Position numbers and translations under genes: made by a program
Assembly (NCBI RefSeq): GCF_004793545.1
Contig: NZ_SRYA01000011.1
Span: 51,354-115,353 of the forward strand
Length of the DNA: 64,000 bases
Direction of reading: 5' to 3'
Source of the DNA: Petralouisia muris
GTDB lineage: Bacteria; Bacillota; Clostridia; Lachnospirales; Lachnospiraceae
The notes under the pieces: model-generated
Database searches by the model: none
Told to the model about the DNA's origin: nothing
Seen by the model: the letters and a program-made list of their open reading frames with translations, nothing else
Shown here: positions 36,041 through 45,478 of the stretch, piece after piece
Numbering within the stretch: position 1 is the stretch's first letter
How the letters are laid out: each line of letters starts with the position of its first letter

Positions 36041-36622
36041 CTAGTTCTCAGCCTTCTTCGCCTCTCCCTCCGGGAAAATAATCTTATTGACAACGAAGAA
36101 AATCACCATAGACACACCTCCGGTCAGAACCGTCGTAATAATGTTGTAAATAAAATCCGGCACTCCCAATGTTCCGGCCACGCCGACCCAGATACTGTTA
36201 ATGGAATTGACCACCAAGGTCACACCAACCCATCCGACGAAATATCCCACGATCTGCGGCGGAATCTTCCCATGGCTGCGGAAGGTGATATTCCTCTGCA
36301 GTGGAAAATTGATACACTGAGCTGTAAACGTTGCGATCAGATAGCCGATAAAGTAGGCGAGCCCTCCATCTGCCACGCTGTAGCCAAGAACATTGAAGGT
36401 AAAGGACGCTCCAAACAGTTCCATCCGAACTCCCGGCCACATCCACTCCACGTTTTTGTAAGCTGAAAAGACTCCTGGCAGAAACTGAATTAAAACATAC
36501 TGCCATACGGTTACCAGGTTACTGAATAAGAAGAACAGGCCTCCCTCACGGATCCACTTGGCTGCACCGGGGTGTTTATCTGCAAATCCTCCCCACCACT
36601 TTGTAAATGCGTTTTCTTTCAT
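36041..36622 (-). CDS. GtrA-like multi-pass membrane protein
   Basis: 193 residues from ATG 36622 (GGAGGTAGAACTC upstream). Four hydrophobic segments are visible, with the sequence AQCINFPLQRNITFRSHGK, similar to the GtrA signature N-x-x-x-x-R-x-F-x-F, between segments two and three. GtrA-family proteins help flip or position undecaprenyl-linked sugars for wall decoration. It follows the GH3 gene by ~20 bp on the same strand and is probably co-transcribed with it. The link between a glucosidase and GtrA is unusual and unexplained. Confidence 0.7.
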   Translation of the reverse strand: MKENAFTKWWGGFADKHPGAAKWIREGGLFFLFSNLVTVWQYVLIQFLPGVFSAYKNVEWMWPGVRMELFGASFTFNVLGYSVADGGLAYFIGYLIATFTAQCINFPLQRNITFRSHGKIPPQIVGYFVGWVGVTLVVNSINSIWVGVAGTLGVPDFIYNIITTVLTGGVSMVIFFVVNKIIFPEGEAKKAEN

Positions 36623-36644
36623 GAGTTCTACCTCCATTGATACT

Positions 36645-39062
36645 TTAATTCATGCCCTTTGCCCTTTTTCTGACCTTTTGCTGTCGGAAAAAGCCACCGA
36701 TCACCTGTCCAAATCCTTTGAAAAAATGTCCGTTTACAATCGTTACAATCCCATCTACCATTTCCTGACTGCAGATTCCACCTGCCATCTTTCCAATCGC
36801 TCGAAACGGCATATTATAATTAAACATCAGATTCAGGTTTGGTTTCCCCTTAGCCATGCTTTTATCCACAATATTTGTCATAACCCTATAAATCATCCTT
36901 GCTAGTCCGCTTTTTGCGTAGTACATCTGGCAAATCGCGTCATTACGGTCAAGCTTTCCAGTCCAATGCCCGTTCGGTATCTTATGCCCTAAAAGTGTTT
37001 CAAACTCCTGATCGGATATCTGTGTAATATCTCCAGAGGCATAATCCTTAAGCAGTCGCATATCATACGGCAAAGAGGCTCCTGTCCCTATGATATCTGC
37101 CGTCTCAGACAACCGAATATCCGACGCACTGGCTCCAATTAATATTTCATATTCCCCGCTTTCAATTTCAAATTCGTTAGTCTTCACATTAAAGTAACGA
37201 AATGCATCCCTGTCTATTGGTATCTCTACCGTCTTCGTTTCTCCAACCTTTAAGAATACCTTAGTAAAACCCTTCAATTCTTTCTTTGGACGATACACTC
37301 CACTACATTTTGCACTGATATAAAGCTGTGCTACTTCCGCACCATCCCTATCCCCAGTATTTGTTATATCAAAAACTGCTTTTGTCTCACTTAAGTTCAA
37401 ATTACTATACTGGAATGTGGTATAACTCAGCCCATATCCGAACGGGAACAATACTTTCTTTCCTACCGTTTCAAAATATCGGTAGCCTATATATAATCCT
37501 TCTCTATATTCCGCATTACGTTCCTTAGAAGGGAAATATGGAGCAGACGGAACATCCTCATATCTCAATGGATATGTCTCATTCAGCTTTCCAGACGGAT
37601 TAACCTTTCCGGTAATAGCATTCAGCATGGCTCCTGCACCTGCCTGTCCGCTTAAATATCCATGAATTACCGCTTCACATTTATCAATCCATGGCATCTC
37701 AATGGGAGCTCCTCCGGCAAGTACTGCAACCACATGTTTGTTTACAGACGCAATCTTTTCAAGCAGCCTAATCTGGCTGTCCGGAAGTCTCATATGCTTA
37801 CGGTCTAAGCCTTCGGACTCCGATATTTCATCCAGTCCAATAAACAAAAGCACAACATCCGCCTTTACTGCCAATTCTGTCGCTTCTTTTTCAAGCGCAG
37901 CATCCGCTGCTCCAGTTCTATGATATCCCACCGCAAATCCTAAGAACTCTATCGGGAAATTTTGAATTACATCTAACGTAGATTCCAGTTTTGTGGGATT
38001 CACGACAGAGGATCCTGCCCCCTGATAACGAGGCGTTTTTGCAAAATCACCAATAATAGACACCTTTTTCCCTGCAGCAAGGGGAAGGATATGATTTTCA
38101 TTCTTTAGAAGCACAATGCTCTGTTCTGCCGCTTTCCTTGCCATAGCATGATGCTTCTCAATATCAAATTTTTTGCCTTTAACTTTATCCACTGCTTCGC
38201 GCAGAGGCAGAATCACATCTAAAAGCTCTTCCACACGTTGATCTAAAAGCTTTTCATCCAGTTTTCCAGCCTTTACTGCCTGGATTAATTCTTCATCAGA
38301 ATCTCCTCCTGTAGTCGGCATCTCCAGATGGGAGCCTGCTGCTACGCCTGCCACATGATCGTTAGAGGCTCCCCAATCCGATACCACAAAACCATCAAAT
38401 CCCCATTCATCTCTGAGAATTTTCTGAAGAAGATGCTCATTTTCATTCGCATAAACTCCATTTACACGATTATAGGAAGACATAATCGACTTTGGTTTCG
38501 ACTCCTTCACTGCAATTTCAAAACCAGTCAGATAAATTTCCCGAAGGGTTCTTTCGTCCACAACAGAATCACTTGCCATACGCCGGAGCTCCTGTGAGTT
38601 CACTGCAAAATGTTTAGGACACGCTCCAACCCCCTTTGACTGAATACCTCTCACATACCCTGCCGCCATTTTTCCTGCCAAATACGGATCTTCACTAAAA
38701 TACTCAAAATTACGCCCGCACAACGGATTTCTCTTTATATTAAGTCCAGGTCCAAGCAACACACAGACGTCCTGTGATGAAGCCTCTGCTCCGAGGTAGG
38801 ATCCAATTTCTTCTCCCAGTTTCGGATCCCAGCTGTTAGCAATTGTAGCTGCTGTAGGGTAACAAGTAGCCGGCACACTTCCATTTAAACCAAGCTGATC
38901 ACTCGCTCCCTCCTGTTTTCGAATCCCATGAGGTCCGTCAGAAAGCGTCACATTCGAAATTCCCATCCGATTTACAGAACGGGTCTGCCAAAAATCCTTT
39001 CCAGAAAGCAAATAACATTTTTCTTCCAGACTCATTTTTTGAACCATATTCTTAATATCCAA
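36645..39062 (-). CDS. Glycoside hydrolase family 3 beta-glucosidase
   Basis: About 805 residues, cytoplasmic, no signal peptide. The start is probably TTG 39062, 5 nt after AAGGTGA; a GTG at 39071 overlaps that site. Domain order is standard: TIM barrel with LSDGPHGIRKQ, GRNFEYFSEDPYLAG, KHFAVNSQE and the nucleophile Asp in GFVVSDWGA; then the alpha/beta sandwich (SIVLLKNENHILPL, YQGAGSSVVNPT) and a fibronectin-III-like domain (GYGLSYTTF, VAQLYIS). An extra ~120-residue tail (IGHKIPNGHWTGKL-like region onward) follows and is seen in other clostridial GH3s. It would hydrolyse imported beta-glucosides or related disaccharides. Confidence 0.92.
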   Translation of the reverse strand: MDIKNMVQKMSLEEKCYLLSGKDFWQTRSVNRMGISNVTLSDGPHGIRKQEGASDQLGLNGSVPATCYPTAATIANSWDPKLGEEIGSYLGAEASSQDVCVLLGPGLNIKRNPLCGRNFEYFSEDPYLAGKMAAGYVRGIQSKGVGACPKHFAVNSQELRRMASDSVVDERTLREIYLTGFEIAVKESKPKSIMSSYNRVNGVYANENEHLLQKILRDEWGFDGFVVSDWGASNDHVAGVAAGSHLEMPTTGGDSDEELIQAVKAGKLDEKLLDQRVEELLDVILPLREAVDKVKGKKFDIEKHHAMARKAAEQSIVLLKNENHILPLAAGKKVSIIGDFAKTPRYQGAGSSVVNPTKLESTLDVIQNFPIEFLGFAVGYHRTGAADAALEKEATELAVKADVVLLFIGLDEISESEGLDRKHMRLPDSQIRLLEKIASVNKHVVAVLAGGAPIEMPWIDKCEAVIHGYLSGQAGAGAMLNAITGKVNPSGKLNETYPLRYEDVPSAPYFPSKERNAEYREGLYIGYRYFETVGKKVLFPFGYGLSYTTFQYSNLNLSETKAVFDITNTGDRDGAEVAQLYISAKCSGVYRPKKELKGFTKVFLKVGETKTVEIPIDRDAFRYFNVKTNEFEIESGEYEILIGASASDIRLSETADIIGTGASLPYDMRLLKDYASGDITQISDQEFETLLGHKIPNGHWTGKLDRNDAICQMYYAKSGLARMIYRVMTNIVDKSMAKGKPNLNLMFNYNMPFRAIGKMAGGICSQEMVDGIVTIVNGHFFKGFGQVIGGFFRQQKVRKRAKGMN

Positions 39063-39099
39063 ATCTCTCACCTTCTTTTTTTAATGACTATATAAATAA

Positions 39100-39148
39100 G
39101 GGGGCGATGCTGTGGTAGCTGTATAAGCTGCCATCGCAACTTTCCCCC
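39100..39148 (-). terminator. Hairpin between the two GH3 genes
   Basis: GGGGG (39100-39104) pairs with CCCCC (39144-39148) and the interior pairs again through GCGATG/CATCGC. On the minus strand TTATTTATAT follows. Confidence 0.5.
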
Positions 39149-39195
39149 TTCCACACAGAAGTTCCTGCTTCTCTTTTTATTCACTTCTTTATCGT

Positions 39196-42012
39196 TTATT
39201 CTTCTGAAACAACCTTTTTCTTTTTCAAATAGCGAAGAATCAGTATTGCCTCCACTGCAAGAATAATCAACACAGCGCTTACATCAAACGCAATAAATAA
39301 CTTTGTCATATTTGTCATAACGCCTGCTGGATCCTCATCCCCTGCATAGTTGCCACTATTCACAACCGTATAAAGAATATTCTTACTTGCCTGCCGCATA
39401 GCCTTAACAGCTGTAGCACTCTTGTCTGACAGGACATTAGATTCAACAGTGCCAAATCCCAGCATTAAATCATTCCCACTTCGAATACAATGGTCGGTAA
39501 TCATATATCCATATGAACCATCAAAATCCGATTCAACCATTCCTAGAAAGCCCCATTCGCCTCGTAAAACATTATTCAATAAATGTTCATTGCCACAACT
39601 TGGTTCCGTACCAATAAAGTTAAATGAAGACATTGCAGCAAGCGCTTTCCCTTCAAAACCCTTTACTGCCAGCTCAAACGGCTTCAAATATACCTCCCGA
39701 ATTGCCTGTTCAGAAGCAAATGTCAATAAGAAAGCGCATCGATTTGTTTCTTGGTCGTTAACTGCAAAGTGTTTGATATATGCATATACGCCATGCTCCG
39801 CCGCACCGTTAATTTCATTCGCAGCCAGATACCCTGCAAGAACGCCATCCTCTGAGTAATATTCAAAATTCCGTCCTGCAAAAGCAGAACGATGCGTATT
39901 CATAGCCGGACCATACCAGCCATAATTACTGACCTCTTTATATTCCTGTCCCATTGTCTGTCCTGCTTCATACATAAGTTTCTTGTTCCACGTCTGCGCC
40001 ATCAATACTTCCGAAGGATAAGCGGTACCTTTTGCCCCTGTAATAAAGTGACTCAATCCGGCTGGACCATCACAGTCATTGGTTGCAATTTTACCAATTG
40101 ATTTCACCTCTGCTGTCTGCCATCCTCCTACATTAATCAAAGTTGCCATATCATCGAAACTCATCTGATCCAGCAGTTCTTCCCATTTTGGATCATCATA
40201 ATCCAGTCCTACCATATCATAAAGCACCAAACCATTATCAGCTTCCATCACCGGCATTTCATCCGAGTCCTCGTTATACAAGGTTCCGTCGTAAATTCCA
40301 ACTGCATCTTCTTCTATTGCTGCCCGGATTTCGTCAGACATTACATACTGCTCTTCTTTTAATTCTCCGCAAGCTTCCTTATAGTTTGCAAAGCTGTCGG
40401 CTCTGGAAAGCTGCACAAAGTCTCCACGTGCATAATCCTGAAACTGATTCGCAGCAGTTTCAACATCACTGGAACGCCCATCCTTACTATAATCAATATC
40501 TGCTTGTACCATAAACTTTTCTTCTGCCTCTACTGTATGGGAGTCCGAACGCACTGATATGATATATTCCCCAGCTTCCAGTATATATCCTCCTCCTTTT
40601 ATCTTTATTCCCTCAGAATCATAAGCAGCCATGTCCTCCTTATTGATTACAAAAGAAACTGTCTGGGACGCCCCCGGCTCTAACTCTTCTGTCTTTTCAA
40701 ACTGAATCAAATTCGCAGAAGCTTTCTCAATTCCGCCATTATTATACGGAGGAGTGTAATAAATCTCGACGGTATCCCTGCCGGAAACTTCTCCAGAATT
40801 TGTAACAGTCACCTCGAAAGATATGGAATCCCCATCATCTTTAAAGTTTTCCATCTTTTTTTCAAATGTTGTATAGCTTAATCCATAACCAAACGGATAC
40901 TGTACATAATCATCATATTTAATCAGACCTTCTTCAGCCGCTGTCTCATAAAATTTATATCCTACATAAATCCCTTCTACATAATTAACAAATGCGATAT
41001 TTCCTTCATAAGCAGAATCTGCCTCCGCAATCTGTTTTTTCAAATCATCCACATTTGTATATGCATGATTTCCAATATTATTAATATATGGCGTTTTAAA
41101 TAAATCTTTAACATAAGTATCCGCTGTTTTTCCTGATGGATTTACGGAACCATTTACGATTTCTCCTAATGCAGAAAATCCTGTAGCGCCACCTGGTGGA
41201 GCCAAAATCACAGCACCAATCTGCTCATATTCATCTACCCATCCCAATTCCATTGCATTACTTGCATTAATAATGACAATCACTTTATTAAATTCAGAAC
41301 AAACTTTCTCCACCATATCTTCTTCTGTTTTAGACAGTTCAAGATAAGATTCCCCTTCCTCAAAATCATCGTAATCACCATTATTTGTATATGTAGCATT
41401 CAAATAATTGTAATTATCCGGTGCTGCTGAAATCTCTTCTGCCGGATTGTACGTTCCTTTAATAACAGCGTTCATGTCAATTGGAAGATCTGCCCCCTCA
41501 CCGCCAGGACGACCGATTACGATAACTGCCGTATCAGAAAAATCCTTTGCTTCCTTCATAATTTCATCCGTATATGCATCTACTGTAGGCTCTGGAAGGG
41601 TCCAGTCCTGTGTCCCCATCGCAAGTGTCGGTCTCTCTGCACGATAAGAAACATACATATCCGTCAACGTCTTATTAGTCTCATATCCAGCATCCTCAAA
41701 TGACTGAAGAATCCCTACTGCCGTTGAAGCGTCGGAAGAACCGGAACCTGTACCGCCAAATAATGGATTTGTAGAATCCCATCCAAATACATTCAGTTTC
41801 TTAACATCTGGAGCCAAAGGCAGGAGTCCTTCATTCTTTGCCAAAACCAACCCCTCTTCTCCAATACCCTGTATCATGTCCCTGCTATTTGCTATTGTAT
41901 CATCACTTAATGTCACATCTGCTGCATTCAGAAATCCGGAAACATTCCCATACATCGGACCATAGCAAATGACATTCACTACAATTACAACAATTGCCAC
42001 AAATGCCAGCAC
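39196..42012 (-). CDS. Circularly permuted, membrane-anchored GH3 glycosidase (frameshifted from its N-terminus)
   Basis: 938 residues in this frame. The domain order is reversed relative to normal GH3: first a membrane segment, then the alpha/beta sandwich (EGLVLAKNEGLLPL, GGTGSGSSDASTAV), the fibronectin-III-like domain (GYGLSYTTFEKK), and last the TIM barrel (NDCDGPAGLSHF, GRNFEYYSEDGVLAG, KHFAVNDQE, nucleophile Asp in MVESDFDGSYG), ending in a C-terminal membrane segment. The frame has no credible start: GTG 42012 lacks a site, and codons upstream read KGLKHIVRWQA without ATG. The 57-codon frame directly upstream probably encodes the missing start, joined by a -1 shift at GTGAAAAAGG (about 42048-42057). 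Confidence 0.85.
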   Translation of the reverse strand: MLAFVAIVVIVVNVICYGPMYGNVSGFLNAADVTLSDDTIANSRDMIQGIGEEGLVLAKNEGLLPLAPDVKKLNVFGWDSTNPLFGGTGSGSSDASTAVGILQSFEDAGYETNKTLTDMYVSYRAERPTLAMGTQDWTLPEPTVDAYTDEIMKEAKDFSDTAVIVIGRPGGEGADLPIDMNAVIKGTYNPAEEISAAPDNYNYLNATYTNNGDYDDFEEGESYLELSKTEEDMVEKVCSEFNKVIVIINASNAMELGWVDEYEQIGAVILAPPGGATGFSALGEIVNGSVNPSGKTADTYVKDLFKTPYINNIGNHAYTNVDDLKKQIAEADSAYEGNIAFVNYVEGIYVGYKFYETAAEEGLIKYDDYVQYPFGYGLSYTTFEKKMENFKDDGDSISFEVTVTNSGEVSGRDTVEIYYTPPYNNGGIEKASANLIQFEKTEELEPGASQTVSFVINKEDMAAYDSEGIKIKGGGYILEAGEYIISVRSDSHTVEAEEKFMVQADIDYSKDGRSSDVETAANQFQDYARGDFVQLSRADSFANYKEACGELKEEQYVMSDEIRAAIEEDAVGIYDGTLYNEDSDEMPVMEADNGLVLYDMVGLDYDDPKWEELLDQMSFDDMATLINVGGWQTAEVKSIGKIATNDCDGPAGLSHFITGAKGTAYPSEVLMAQTWNKKLMYEAGQTMGQEYKEVSNYGWYGPAMNTHRSAFAGRNFEYYSEDGVLAGYLAANEINGAAEHGVYAYIKHFAVNDQETNRCAFLLTFASEQAIREVYLKPFELAVKGFEGKALAAMSSFNFIGTEPSCGNEHLLNNVLRGEWGFLGMVESDFDGSYGYMITDHCIRSGNDLMLGFGTVESNVLSDKSATAVKAMRQASKNILYTVVNSGNYAGDEDPAGVMTNMTKLFIAFDVSAVLIILAVEAILILRYLKKKKVVSEE

Positions 42013-42035
42013 AGCCTGCCAGCGGACAATATGCT

Positions 42036-42209
42036 TTAAGCCTTTTTCACCTTCACCGCTGCAATCAACACAATTATCATCACAACCAGTGCTGCAAGCA
42101 TAACATACACATATCCGATAAGTTGTGTAAGATAAGTCTGCAAATCCGCTTCACTAACTCCATAACTCGTAACAATTGGCCGCAGTATATCTGCCAAAAA
42201 ATCAACCAT
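42036..42209 (-). CDS. 57-residue membrane peptide, probable N-terminus of the permuted GH3
   Basis: From ATG 42209, with AAAAAGGAGGAGAAAAAG upstream, the frame gives 57 residues: a polar N-terminus (MVDFLADILRPIVTSYGVSE) and one membrane segment (YVYVMLAALVVMIIVLIAA) ending KVKKA. The stop falls within a few codons of where the -1 frame continues as KGLKHIVRWQAVLAFVAIV. From memory of related clostridial GH3s, this hydrophobic start is normally continuous with the enzyme. It could alternatively be an independent small membrane protein, but the strong ribosome site and immediate continuity favour a split gene. Confidence 0.65.
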   Translation of the reverse strand: MVDFLADILRPIVTSYGVSEADLQTYLTQLIGYVYVMLAALVVMIIVLIAAVKVKKA

Positions 42210-42389
42210 CTTTTTCTCCTCCTTTTTCTTTGAAAACTTTTTGAAATTATAACATGGTTTCTTTTGTTGTACATATTTCACCGTAACCTGTCGTTTTTTT
42301 TGCATAATTTGCAGTTTATATATACAATATGTATGATTTACAATGTATTTTTTTATACATTTTGCCCATCCATGACATATCTGTTTCTA

Positions 42390-43091
42390 TTACATTGGTA
42401 TTAATATTTTTAAGCTAAACCAATTATCGTGTGCGGATATATCCGTTTCTCCACCATATTTTCGAACTGTATAACAAAGGCTTTTTAAACCGTATCCATG
42501 AAATTGTGTTTCTTTTTTGGTCGTAAGCGGAAATCCTCTCGAAAACTCAAGTTCGCCCTCGTAATAGTTCTCAAATCGGATGATCAGAAATTTTTTTTGC
42601 GAAAAAGCAGCCACTTCAATTAGTCTTTTTTCCAATTCTAATTTCTCCTCACATTCTATGGCATTATCCAGTGCATTGCCAAATATAGAACAGATATCAA
42701 TGTTATCCATAAAATCGAATAATGTTCCATCCACTACACAGGTCATAACAATCTGTTTTTTTGCACAACTTAAGTTTTTTGAAGTAAGCAGTACATCCAA
42801 CACTTTATTTCCGGTTTTATACTGCATTCCATAACCCTTTAACTCTTCTTCCAACTGGTTCAGATAATCACGTCTCCTCTGTTCATTTTCTTCCATCTTA
42901 AGCGCAAGAGTATAATGCTTTAAGTCATGATATTTATAGTTAATAAGCTCTATTGCTTCCTGAGAGCGCTGATACTGAATATATTGATTATGTAATATGT
43001 TCTGCATACTTTCAAATTCATAGCGTATACGCAGATTAATTCTCTGAACATGGTATGCGTATAGTATGGCGACGCCGCCAAAGTCAATCAT
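42390..43091 (-). pseudogene. C-terminal part of an AgrC-like GHKL histidine kinase
   Basis: 233 residues containing the dimerisation region with YKYHDLKHYTLAL (phospho-accepting His) and a GHKL ATPase domain with the N box FGNALDNAIECEE and a G-rich HGYGLKSLCYTVRKYGG. The frame begins ATGATTGAC inside the stop region of the N-terminal fragment, overlapping by 8 nt, with no ribosome binding site. The residues IDFGGVAILYAYHVQ look like the end of the last membrane segment, so the piece has lost its sensor. It is best read as the second half of one kinase gene disrupted by an internal deletion. If translated it would lack a signal input. Confidence 0.7.
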
Positions 43092-43479
43092 TGTGCGGAT
43101 AATAAAGATTTCCGGATATATAGAAAAAACATTCTATTTCCCATTCTAACGATGCCATAAACTCTGCCAGCACAAAGGAACGCACACAACAGTAACCCGC
43201 ATCCTTTGCACTCAAATTGCAGCAGGCAAAAATGAAAATATACATAATCCCAACCGCAACTGCCATACACACAATCCACAAAAAGTCTTCCTGATTATCA
43301 GTCAGAATCAAAAAAAAGGACTGCAATACCAACACAACTGCGGATACTGCCACCAGTTTCCAACTATTTATTCTTCTTCTCATCCTTAAAATGCATAGCA
43401 TGCAAGCCAGCCATTCTGCCAGTGCCGTATAAAATCTGGGTATATCTGGTAAAATAGAATTGATATCTCCCATATTCAT
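43084..43479 (-). pseudogene. N-terminal membrane part of the same AgrC-like kinase
   Basis: 131 residues with about four hydrophobic segments (TALAEWLACMLCIL, LVAVSAVVLVLQSFFLIL, FLWIVCMAVAVGIMYIF and SFVLAEFMASLEWEIECFF), ending YYPHND. AgrC-type sensors normally have six or so segments before the kinase; the last two are absent here and the frame is shifted at the join, indicating a deletion of roughly 70-100 codons. Its ATG overlaps the stop of the LytTR regulator gene as ATGA, the usual coupling for such pairs. Confidence 0.7.
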
Positions 43480-44183
43480 CTTTCATTCCCCCAATATTTT
43501 GTTAGATCTTTCATGAATCCATTTTTTCGCGAACGGCTAATCTGAAGCATCTTTCCTTTTATAACAGCACAACCATCCTCTATCCCATCTACATGTGCAA
43601 GATTAATAAAATAACAATGGTTTCCACGTGAAAAAGTCGAATTATTTAATTCTTTTTCAATAGATTTCATTGTCATATTTGAAATAAAATCTTTTTCTTC
43701 TGTATGAAAAACCAGATTATGATCAAAACTTTCTATATACTGTACATTCGAAACATTTAAACGTGCCACTCCATCCTTAGTCTGAATAATAATATCCTTT
43801 TTTTCCAGCTTTTTAATCCTTTCCATTGCTCGTGTCAGCTTTTGACTGAATACAAAATAAGACACAGGTTTTAAAATATAATCTAAGGCACCTACTTCAT
43901 ATCCACGAATTGCATATTGTGAAACATTTGTAATAAAAATAATAATTACTTCTGAATCTATTTCTCGGATTTCCTTTGCCGCTGTCATTCCATCTACAAA
44001 TTTCATTTGAATATCCATTAAAATAATATCAAATTGTGCTTTATAGCTGGACGTAATCTCATCCCCATCCTGATAAATGGTTATCTCTAATTTTTCCTCA
44101 CAGATCTGTTGATATCTTTTCAAATATTCTGTCAATTCTCCAACATATGAATTATCATCCTCTACAACAGCTATTCTGACCAT
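43476..44183 (-). CDS. LytTR-family response regulator (AgrA type), copy 1
   Basis: 235 residues. Receiver: IAVVEDDNSYVGEL, phospho-acceptor Asp in IILMDIQMKFVDG, Lys in YILKPVS. The C-terminal LytTR DNA-binding domain spans about 130-232 (VQYIESFDHNLVFHT, FSRGNHCYFINLAHVDGI). ATG 44183 follows AAGGAGGGTGAGCG. It is coupled by ATGA to its kinase gene, which is broken. It lies next to two GH3 genes and is the likely regulator of them. It is strongly similar to the divergent copy at 44363-45067 (QMKFVDGMTAA and QYAIRGYEVGALDYILKPVSYFV are shared). Confidence 0.93.
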   Translation of the reverse strand: MVRIAVVEDDNSYVGELTEYLKRYQQICEEKLEITIYQDGDEITSSYKAQFDIILMDIQMKFVDGMTAAKEIREIDSEVIIIFITNVSQYAIRGYEVGALDYILKPVSYFVFSQKLTRAMERIKKLEKKDIIIQTKDGVARLNVSNVQYIESFDHNLVFHTEEKDFISNMTMKSIEKELNNSTFSRGNHCYFINLAHVDGIEDGCAVIKGKMLQISRSRKNGFMKDLTKYWGNER

Positions 44184-44286
44184 TTACGCTCACCCTCCTT
44201 TTCTTTGACAACATATTATGATTCACCCTATGACACTCATAAAACTTTTTTGTATAATTTTCACAATACCCTATATTTATTTCTCA

Positions 44287-44315
44287 TTGTACAAACATAA
44301 TTTTTTTGTTATAAT
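44287..44315 (+). promoter_or_regulatory. Promoter for the second LytTR regulator
   Basis: TTGTAC (44287-44292), 17 bp, TATAAT (44310-44315), ~48 bp before ATG 44363. The 179-bp AT-rich gap is shared with the divergent copy. Confidence 0.7.
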
Positions 44316-44362
44316 ATTTGTGAATATTTCCTAATTTAAAAAGAATGGGGGAATAGGTTAAA

Positions 44363-45067
44363 ATGATAAAAATAGCTGTCGTAGAAGATGATGAACGATA
44401 CGTTTCTAAACTGCTGCAGTACTTAGAAACCTACAAAAAAGAGGAAAAAGAAGATTTCCTTATTAAGGTGTACCGAGATGGATGCGATATCGTCACAAAT
44501 TATAAAGCACAGTATCATATCATTTTAATGGATATACAGATGAAATTTGTTGATGGAATGACTGCTGCTGAAGAAATTCGCAAAAAAGATTCTGATGTAA
44601 TCATTATATTTATTACGAACATACCACAATATGCAATACGCGGATATGAAGTAGGTGCTTTAGATTATATCTTAAAGCCAGTTTCTTACTTTGTATTGCA
44701 CAAGAAATTGAAACGCGCAATTGTCAGATTGCAAAAAACAAATCAACAATATATTATAATTCCTGTGAAAGGCGGCATTAAACGTGAATATACATCAAAT
44801 ATTTATTATATAGAAAGCAAAGGTCACAATCTGATATACCATACCAAAAATGGAATTTACTTATCTAATGGAACGCTGAAAAATGTGGAAGAGCTTCTAA
44901 CCCAGACCCATTTTTCCCGTGGAAATAACAGGTATTTAATCAATCTGGAACATGTGGAGGCAATAGAAAATAACTGTGCCATAGTAAAAGGAGAACATTT
45001 ATTATTAAGCCGAACGAGAAGAAATTCCTTTATGCAGAAACTAACAAACTATTGGGGTAAAATGTGA
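44363..45067 (+). CDS. LytTR-family response regulator (AgrA type), copy 2
   Basis: 234 residues with the same layout as copy 1: receiver (IAVVEDDERYVSKL, Asp in IILMDIQMKFVDG, YILKPVS) and LytTR domain (IYYIESKGHNLIYHT, FSRGNNRYLINLEHVEAI). Identity with copy 1 is highest in the receiver core, so the pair is a duplication or a paired acquisition. ATG 44363 follows GGGGGAATAGG. No kinase gene follows; the gene ends in a clear terminator and then degraded sequence, so it is an orphan here, possibly once served by the same kinase. Confidence 0.93.
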   Translation: MIKIAVVEDDERYVSKLLQYLETYKKEEKEDFLIKVYRDGCDIVTNYKAQYHIILMDIQMKFVDGMTAAEEIRKKDSDVIIIFITNIPQYAIRGYEVGALDYILKPVSYFVLHKKLKRAIVRLQKTNQQYIIIPVKGGIKREYTSNIYYIESKGHNLIYHTKNGIYLSNGTLKNVEELLTQTHFSRGNNRYLINLEHVEAIENNCAIVKGEHLLLSRTRRNSFMQKLTNYWGKM

Positions 45068-45090
45068 TAAAGGCAGTAAATATCCTCTCT

Positions 45091-45118
45091 TGCGGTGGTC
45101 TCTATTACCACCACCGCA
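45091..45118 (+). terminator. Terminator of the second LytTR gene
   Basis: TGCGGTGGT / ACCACCGCA 9-bp stem with a 10-nt loop, followed by CTTTATATT, 24 bp past the stop. Confidence 0.7.
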
Positions 45119-45297
45119 CTTTATATTCCCAATATTTTTTCATCGTAAATATCTTCGCAAGTTCTTCCATCAGTCTCAAAGACTATGCACTAAGCACTCC
45201 CCTATCGTCAACTTTTTTATAGCAATTTCTTAAACGCTCTCAACATGCTCAATCCTTTTTAATAATCAAAATATTCCATACTCACAGCATCAAAAAA

Positions 45298-45478
45298 TCA
45301 CATTTCTGTTGGTAATCTATCACATCGTGATAATTCGGTTTTGCAATTTATCAATACCACCTGACCATTGACCAGCGCTGCAGCCTTTATCACCTCTACC
45401 TCTGAGGTATCCAGCTTTCCATACTGGATATTATCCATCACCGTCCCCGTAAATAAATCCGGCTCCTCCGTCAGAAAT
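45298..45478 (-). pseudogene. ABC-exporter ATPase fragment
   Basis: A short frame reads FLTEEPDLFTGTVMDNIQYG and KLDTSEVEVIKAAALVNGQ, the Q-loop-to-helical segment of an ABC exporter ATPase. Walker A, signature and Walker B are missing, and the rest of the frame is unrelated. It is fused by deletion to the end of the cytidylate-kinase-like fragment. It cannot be functional. Confidence 0.65.
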
